Source: Coprinopsis marcescibilis (Eukaryota > Basidiomycota > Agaricomycetes > Agaricales > Psathyrellaceae). From it: a stretch of 52,913 nucleotides of DNA. The stretch is taken from positions 1,228-54,140 of the forward strand of contig ML210154.1 in assembly GCA_004369085.1 (NCBI GenBank). The letters run 5' to 3'. The position numbers and the translations under genes were made by a program. Positions 46,339 to 52,913 of this stretch are shown piece after piece. Each line of letters begins with the position of its first letter. Within the stretch, counting starts at the first letter, position 1. The notes beneath the pieces are model-generated. The model was not told where the DNA came from. It saw only the letters and a program-made list of their open reading frames with translations, and ran no database searches.

Positions 46339-48588
46339 ATGGCCCCTGCCCCTGTTTACGAGGTCCCACCAATATACAGTGTCCAGAGGTTTGCAACCCT
46401 CATCTTCTCGGTACTGGTCGCGTTGGCTTCTGGTACTAACTATGTGAGCTCTTGGCTCTACCTTACACGTTTCATGTGCTAACTTTATCAGGTTTACTCT
46501 GGTGAGAAGCTCTTTCATCGTGACGGAACCTGCGGCGAAGAGTGCTGGGACATCGACCACTACGCCTTCTTCCTTGATTCTGCGGGTTCGAACGAGATTT
46601 CTGACTATCTGGTATAGCCTACGCACCACAGCTGGGAACCCGCCTTGGGATCTCGCACACACGGTTGAATATTGTTGCGCTTGCTGGGAACAGTCAGTTG
46701 TTCCGTCTTTCAACTCTTTCTAGTAGCTGACACCAATTTCTCGCTAGTTGGGGTATACAGCACCGGTCCAATATGGGGAAGAATCGTCGACACTCGAGGG
46801 CCACGTATACTCCTTGCCTCCGCTTCTGCGTCGCTGCTGGTTGGGTACCTCGGGATGCGACACATGTATGACGCGGGGTTGGTGGAGGGTCAGAAATCGA
46901 TTTCGACATTGAGCTTCTGCGTCTTGATTGTCTGTTGTTATCTTACGGGTGCGGGAGGGAGTGCAGGGCTGTCGAGCTCGGTCAATTCAACGGCCAAGTC
47001 GTTCCCTGACCAAATGGTGAGTGTTCCTCCGACTGGTTCTGCCAATGACATCTCAATTCATTTGGGCGTCGTTCCTCTAGCGCGCTACGACCACCGGGTT
47101 CGTCATCTCAGGATTCGGCTTGTCCGCCTTTTTGTTCTCGACGATCTCCAGCACGTTCTTTGCGAGCAACACGTCGTCGTTTTTGCTGTTGCTAGGGGTT
47201 GGCACGGCCTTGCCGATGGTCGTAGGGTTTTTCTTGGTGCGGCCGATACCACTTCCACCACACGAGCCCCTGAATGCAGAGGATTACGATCAAGGAGCTG
47301 GAGAGGTTGCGGCTGCCATTGCGCATGATGTACCGGAGAGCCATTCGCCTTTGCTGCAGGATGACGATAATAGTGATGTGGAGAGTGAGCCGCTGTATAG
47401 GCCGAGATATGATCATGAAGGGGGACCTGTTCCGGTGTCGATTGCGCGTAATGGGGACGTGGAGCTGAGTCCTCAGCGGGGAGCGCGTAGTGCGTTGCCT
47501 GGTGGAGGACGGAGTGTGATGGACCGTAGTATGAGTCGGGGCACTGCGTTGACGTTGTCTGCTGCCCCAAATCTGCATGGAGTCAAGCTATGGAGGAGTG
47601 GAGATTTTTATCTGCTGTTTAGCAGTTTATCACTATGTGAGTGGAATCTGTCACGACCAACTTATGGTTTCTGACATCTTTGTAGTGGCCGGAACTGGAA
47701 TTATGTGTGCGTGTGCAGTGTTTGAGGATTAACTTCCTGGAGTTCTGACCATCCGTTTAGATATCAATAATGTCGGATCGATGTCACAAGCACTATACGC
47801 ATACAAGGAACCCAACTACAATCTCATTACAGCCTCGAAATGGCAGGCGAAACAGGTATCGGCGATCAGCGTCATGAACTGTTTTGGTAGAATATTCATT
47901 GGTGAGTTATATTCCCCATATTACGCCCATTCTTATTCTGAACTGGATTTCGCAGGCATTGTGTCCGATTTTTGCAAGAATCGCTACGACATCCCGCGTT
48001 CGTATTGCCTGGTCCTCGTTGCCTTTTTGTGCTTCGTATCGCAGGTGGTGGCCGCGCACATTGACCATATCGCCAACCTGTGGATCGCCAGTGCTGTGTT
48101 GGGGCTAGGGTATGGGAGTGTGTTCTCCCTGTTCCCTACCGTTTGTTTGGAATGGTTTGGAATGCGTAAGTGGATCTTACTTCATGTCGAACTTCTCCTA
48201 CTGATGGTATACGCCTCCCTCAGCTCATTTTTCAGAGAACTGGGGCTTCCTTGCCATGTCACCGATGTTTGCTGGGAACCTGTTCTCTCTGGCGTTTGGA
48301 TACATCTTTGACAAGAACGAAGACAAGATGAAGAACACAGCTATTAGGCGAGGGTTGGAGATGCTTGGGCATATGCAACGGGCTCCTAATCAGGACAACA
48401 AGGACATTCGCTGCTCTCGAGGGCTGGAATGCTATGTGGATTCGATCTACCTTACGATTGGAGCGACCATGCTGGCGATGGTGTTGACTATCTGGGCGGG
48501 GTGGCGGGATAAGCAGAAGATCAAGCGATCCTTGAGGAGGAGGTCGCAGCTTATACGCACTCAGGGTGCGGGGTGGGGGCAAATCTGA
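46339..48588 (+). CDS. Nodulin-like major facilitator transporter (Mch1-like)
   Basis: Membrane transporter of 583 residues, probably 12 spans. Exons: 46339-46443, 46492-46501, 46618-46692, 46748-47016, 47081-47636, 47686-47706, 47761-47901, 47956-48165, 48224-48588. Span 1 is FATLIFSVLVALASGTNYVY; the first loop has APQLGTRLGIS, then GVYSTGPIWGRIVDTRGPR, the nodulin-like/MFS loop motif. A large acidic loop (about 240-330; ESHSPLLQDDDNSDVESEPL) separates the halves. The second half opens LAGTGIMYINNVGSMSQALY, diagnostic for the Mch1/nodulin-like group, and has GRIFIGIVSDF. Despite the Mch1 name, such proteins have no proven monocarboxylate transport in yeast, so the substrate is unknown. Exon 2 is only 10 nt and exon 6 only 21 nt. 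Confidence 0.9.
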
Positions 48589-48817
48589 GGGGTGGCGTAA
48601 TCACTGTCCGATATATGAAGGAAGAGAGGCTCGATAAATATACTATTACACTACACCTTCGCGACTAATTTCTTTTCATTCTTGTATTCTAGCATTTGCA
48701 TGTAAAATCATACCCCTCCAAGGACTTTAACCTGTTCGAGGATTTTCCTTACGTTACCGTTACTTCATCATTGTGTGCGCGTCTTGGCTTTGTACCACCA
48801 TCTACATCTACGCTAGG

Positions 48818-50627
48818 ATGGCGAACTCGGACCATAGCGCTTTGGAAATCATTCGGAAAGAGTCTCTTGACATCTACAACAGGTTACACTCCATCGAGGA
48901 GGACATCTCGTTCGTGGACGAGGTCCATAAATTCTATTCCGACATACCCATCATTCGTTGAGTTTAATCACCCTCACAGTCTTTGACCTTCTAACTGATG
49001 ATGATGGACTGACTGACTGCTTCCAACAGCGAACTTGCGCTGCGGAGCATGGTACACTAATCCCGCCATAGTCAGTCCTCAGCTACTTAGCAGCTTTGGT
49101 ACAAGAAGAAGCTGAGCGCTGAAACCCCGCGCCGCTTAGTCGGCCGATATCCCTGCATACTTCAAATCCACGGACGGGCATTATGGGAATTGGGGGTTCA
49201 ACCTCCGCAGAGCGAATCTGCACCTCCTGCCTTTCGTCGCGCAGAACCGTGGGTGAGTTGCTGTGCATTCTGTTCGTTGTTCAAGGATGTGTGGTGGATA
49301 TGGGCTTAACGGGTTGTACTCTATCGCGACAGGCTCGTGCTTGTTGATTCGACGAGATCGGGGAAGCGGATCCCGGATGCGCTTTCAAAGACGGTGCCTA
49401 TCTGGTGTGCGGTTGTGAACAGGGCGGTTTTGCGGCGGTACCGTGACGCTGAGGTGGGTGGTGCGGGAGAATGGGACGGCGCGCTGTACACCCCGCCTGG
49501 GGTTGTTAGTTCGCAAGAGCACAGCCAGATTGCGCTTCGTGTGGACGGGTGGGCAGAGGCGCTTGCGGTATGTCGCATTTTTACCGACCCTGGTGGAGCT
49601 GGAGAATCTAATTTTATGAGTAGGCGTCCTCGTTTGAGTTGCCGAGGCTTCCTGTGCCTTTACGTCCCATTTGGATCACGCCCTCGACGTCGCAGTTCCC
49701 ACCGATCAGCGAGGGGAATGAAGGATCGCGGTTTCTGCCGGTGATATGTGTGTCTGCGTCCAAGCAGGTTCAGGAGGGGGTGGAAAGGAGGCTGGGCGGG
49801 TTCTCGTATGTCCAGGGGTCAGGGGATGACCATGAATTATGGGGCATGGTGGGTTGTTATCATATCCAGGATTCATGGGGCTAAATAACGGCGATTCAGG
49901 GCCTTACACCGCAGATCTTTTGGGATCACAGGCGAGATATTCTGTCTGTGGGTCGACCAGACCTTCTGCACCGCGTTCAGCAGCTCGTTGACGAGTCATC
50001 TCAAGGGACAGCGCGCTCGGCTGGCCGTCAGGACGGGACACCTGTTGCTAAAGTTCGGAATCGGATCTCTATCGACACTGTCGCAAACGTTCAATCGCAA
50101 CTGCATGGATCTATGGGCAAGTCGCCCCGACTTGGGTATGTGCTGATATCGGATGAGGATGCTGGTGAAGAACCAGCGATGGACCCGAATCCAAGCTTTC
50201 CTTCGACTTTGACTCTCCGCGGTCCGACGGGAAAGAAATCACAGATATACTTCCTTCATGAGGTTTTGCCGAAAGGGTTGGCTTTTATCAAGAAGGAGCT
50301 GGACGCAGGCCACGATATTTGCGTTGCTTGTCCGACGGGGAAGGATTTGAGCGTCGGGCTTGCGTTGGCGGCCATATCGGCGTATTTTGACGAGGAGGGC
50401 ACCTACACAGGACACACGACTTGTCCAATCGGTGTGTCACCTCTTTGAATCTAATCTGAAACTTCTGTTCTTGACTCTGATGCATATGATTTTTATCAGT
50501 GAATAAGCAGGCCATCAAAACGAGATTGGAATGGATTATTGCTAGTCGACCGGAGGCGAATCCTTCGAGGACGACGTTGAAACGGGTTAATGAGTATTTG
50601 CTGACTGATGAGCATCTGCGTCGGTGA
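48818..50627 (+). CDS. RIT1: Initiator tRNA 2'-O-ribosylphosphate transferase (Rit1)
   Basis: Adds a 2'-O-ribosyl phosphate to A64 of initiator tRNA-Met, which keeps that tRNA out of elongation. The protein has 470 residues. Exons: 48818-48956, 49030-49070, 49140-49252, 49333-49567, 49624-49848, 49900-50431, 50500-50627. Landmarks: SIEEDISFVDEVHKFYSDIP, NLRCGAWYTNPA, YFKSTDGHYGNWGFNLRRAN, LVLVDSTRSGKRIPDALSKT, VPIWCAVVNRAVL, and near the C-terminus DICVACPTGKDLSVGLALAA, a phosphatase-like C-x5-K loop typical of the family, then VNKQAIKTRLEWIIASRPEA. The tail NPSRTTLKRVNEYLLTDE is also typical. The exon 1 donor (GTTGAG) is weak but keeps the frame. The gene converges on the GT8 gene with 271 bp between stop codons. 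Confidence 0.93.
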
Positions 50628-50898
50628 ATTCTAATATTATTCTAAAGTGAGTAGATAAGTAATACAGCGGGTATACATCGTTATTCAGTTTTATTAGTCC
50701 AAAGATTACTTCTGTGTGGTCCATGAAAGCCCTCCTTCCCGTGTTCTTGCGGTTCATTTTTCGTGGCACGGGACCAAGACGAAACTGTGACAGGAATATT
50801 TGAAGCCATTGCCGACCCCTAGACACACGCGCTGCTGTTGCTGCTTTTACCAGAAAATACAATCCTTCCTCGCCCAGATACTCAAGTCTGGTCCGAAA

Positions 50899-51933
50899 CT
50901 AATATCTCCAGCCTGCTGTACAGGCCCTTCGCGCTTCATCAACCCATTCCTGTATCATTCCCAGCAATCTCGGGTGTGCATTCTTTTTGGAAACGCGTGA
51001 ACTTGGAAGATTGACGCCCCATGGCTTGCCAACCGCAGTGAAATGCACCACCACTGCCTCGTCGTCCCACAAACCTTGAAGGCCAGTTTCGTTCCTCTGC
51101 ATCCAGACGGGCAAGTCCTTGGCCTCCCAATGGCTGTTTAGCGTGCAGTAGCTTCCGGGAAGGACCATGACCCGACGGGGATAGAACAGTCTGTTCACCA
51201 GGTCCATGTCGTACTCATCTTTCCTGATATCCTTCATTCCCTGCTCGACTTCGTTCCATAGCCGGTCGGATAGTGAGATTACGAGGAGGGTGGATGTGAT
51301 CTTCTGGTCCGGGTGCAGCCAGTATGCAATGGGCGCGGCAATGTCGGTTGTCGGGAGCGTGAAGAGGTTGTCGAGCGGTTTCCGGATCGTTTGGTCAGAG
51401 TCTAGCACGACGATACGTTGTAGATGCGGAAGACGTTGGTGGAGCCCGAATGCCATGAGTTTGAGGAGGACGCTTGTGTAGTAGTCGTTTCCGCCTTCGT
51501 GTAGCTGGGGAGGCTCGATGCGGAGGATGGTGGTATTGTATGCTGTGAATGGGTCGAGGTAGGTTTGGTTGAGATCTGGGGGCGCCATTAGGACGGTTGG
51601 GATGCCGGGGGATAGAGATGCGAGTTGGCGAATGAGAAGGAGCGCGGAACAGGCGTAGCCGGGGTTTGTCGCGTAGAATACGAATGCGAAGGGGTTCGGT
51701 TTGGTTGGAGGAGGAGGAGGATGGGGTTCTGGGGGTGAGACTGGAAATGGGATTGGGATTGGGACCGGGACGACTGGGAGTTGGATTTGGGTCTCGGGTT
51801 GTGATGTGGTAGAATTTGGGATGCTCAGGTCGAACCATAGCGGCCTGTTGAGATAAAGGAGCGTCGTTGAGGATATTATTAGTAGGAGAGCCAGCGGGAT
51901 TGCAAGCCGCCGATCCAGCCTGAACGACATCAT
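50899..51933 (-). CDS. Glycosyltransferase family 8, type II membrane protein
   Basis: Single-exon gene for 344 residues, probably a Golgi glycosyltransferase using a UDP-sugar. A short cytosolic start (MMSFRLDRR) precedes one membrane span (about 11-28, IPLALLLIISSTTLLYL) and a Pro-rich stem (60-80). The GT8-like catalytic domain starts FAFVFYATNPGYACSALLL. The metal-binding DxD appears as LDSD (DSD 178-180), and the HxxGxxKPW element as HFTAVGKPW (297-305). Also seen: VLPGSYCTLNSHWEAKDLPV. There are several N-glycosylation sequons (for example NTT, NQT). The open frame extends 21 codons upstream, but only from a GTG, so the double ATG at 51933/51930 is taken as the start. Glycogenin-like function is unlikely given the membrane anchor; the sugar and acceptor are unknown. 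Confidence 0.88.
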   Translation of the reverse strand: MMSFRLDRRLAIPLALLLIISSTTLLYLNRPLWFDLSIPNSTTSQPETQIQLPVVPVPIPIPFPVSPPEPHPPPPPTKPNPFAFVFYATNPGYACSALLLIRQLASLSPGIPTVLMAPPDLNQTYLDPFTAYNTTILRIEPPQLHEGGNDYYTSVLLKLMAFGLHQRLPHLQRIVVLDSDQTIRKPLDNLFTLPTTDIAAPIAYWLHPDQKITSTLLVISLSDRLWNEVEQGMKDIRKDEYDMDLVNRLFYPRRVMVLPGSYCTLNSHWEAKDLPVWMQRNETGLQGLWDDEAVVVHFTAVGKPWGVNLPSSRVSKKNAHPRLLGMIQEWVDEARRACTAGWRY

Positions 51934-52913
51934 GACTGGACTGGGCTGGGGGGCAAGACTGCGAAGGGGAAGGAAATAGCGAAGAGCGTGAGGCACGGTC
52001 CAACTTTATAAGGTAGGTCTTTGATGAATTTTACATAAATGTGCAGTAAATGGGGTTGCGTGATGTCCTCAAGGCTTGGCGTTACCATTCTTGTCCCTCG
52101 GGAGCATATTCATGGCACTGTCGTGAGCGATGACAGGAGAATGGTGTCGTGCAGCTTGGCCGGTATTAAGCTATAGTAAACAAGAGTAAACTGGTCGCTC
52201 CTAGTACTAAATTGCAAAATATTAGACGAACCATGATGCAGTACTTATAAATAACTGACCCCTTTTACGTAGTGGCATAAGCCTACCATCAGAAAATGAT
52301 GCAAGTAGATATTATACGTATCGTATGGTGTCTAGATTTCATGTACTGTCTAGACGATTGCGTCGAGTTTTGCGGACGATAGTGGACGATGGGTGAGAAG
52401 GAAGCACGGTAGCGAGTGGAAAATAAAGCGCCAAGTCAGGTGCAACGCATGCTGCCTTGAAGCAGCTTGAAGCCTGGACTCGAGGTGCCAGTAGTACAAC
52501 CGCAGCAGGGGAACTCAGGCCGTTTTGATGCTTTGTTTTGATGCTTTTTGATCTTTACCTATGGATCGCAAATAAATGATCTTCGCAATCGCCGCACATA
52601 CATATCCCGGATTCCCATCAATCTCCGAGCCCAAGAATGAGACACACGAGCATATAGATTGGCGCCGAATCACGAAGCAGGATACAGTCGACACCGTCTT
52701 ATCCCATAACGGTTGGGGGAAGCCCAAGGTTATGGGATTTCACGGGGTATGGGTTCAGGAGGGGACTTCCGTAAATAGAAAAAAATTCCCATAATATAGG
52801 GTCTTGTATTGAATGTAGTCTATTTCTTGAAAAAATCAGTAATTCGCGTATCCCTCTTAGTCTTCGCCTCCTCCAACCTGAGATCCCACTTCAAGGAGGC
52901 TAGGAGAGAGCTT
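51934..52913. other. Window end, no supported gene
   Basis: Upstream region of the GT8 gene and then about 0.9 kb without a convincing gene. A plus frame at 52576-52794 (72 codons) has no known motif. A perfect 10-bp inverted repeat (ATCCCATAAC / GTTATGGGAT) lies at 52701-52738 inside that frame, which argues for a palindromic element rather than a gene. Confidence 0.5.

Noticed and set aside
47103..47578. Long antisense frames across the MFS transporter loop
   Set aside because: Shadows of the acidic loop coding sequence; the plus-strand exon is supported by family motifs on both sides.
51934..51996. Upstream extension of the GT8 frame
   Set aside because: The extra 21 codons start with GTG, and a double ATG directly precedes the membrane anchor.

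Overview
The window is eukaryotic and reads as nuclear DNA of a mushroom-forming basidiomycete (Agaricomycetes). The evidence is: genes split by many short GT-AG introns (mostly 50-70 nt), tiny internal exons, compact head-to-head genes, a CYP63-like P450, and typical fungal housekeeping genes (ADE2, actin, RNA14, YTA7, RIT1, RSA3). All gene models were spliced by hand: I looked for GT...AG pairs that keep the frame and restore family motifs. Exon edges are therefore predictions without transcript support.

Left third (1-12.3 kb) is gene-poor and accessory. It opens with the 3' end of an LRRC40-like leucine-rich-repeat gene. It then holds a loose same-strand array of one unrecognised small-protein family: three intact copies (1234-1870, 6678-7480, 9904-10617) and one dead copy (4858-5202). 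The copies share a core domain, a phase-1 intron at the same codon and a TATA-like box about 45 bp before the ATG. The DNA between them holds only weak or decayed open frames.

Middle (12.4-25 kb): a five-exon membrane-anchored protein disulfide isomerase; a gene-poor stretch holding a decayed actin-like copy (16.58-17.14 kb) and a 187-bp direct duplication (17.64-18.0 kb); the complete actin gene (nine exons, one only 6 nt); another empty stretch; then a 15-exon CYP63-like cytochrome P450.

Right half (25.2-52 kb) is dense and conserved: ABRACL/Costars (start codon apparently split by an intron), RNA14, a multi-pass membrane protein of unknown function, RSA3, ADE2, a YTA7/ATAD2-type AAA-bromodomain protein, a WD40-inositol 5-phosphatase, a nodulin-like MFS transporter, RIT1 and a GT8 glycosyltransferase. 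ABRACL/RNA14 and RSA3/ADE2 are divergent pairs with under 180 bp between coding starts. Functions include mRNA 3'-end formation, ribosome assembly, purine synthesis, initiator-tRNA marking, chromatin, phosphoinositide signalling and actin. This is a syntenic housekeeping block, not a pathway cluster. The last kilobase has no convincing gene.
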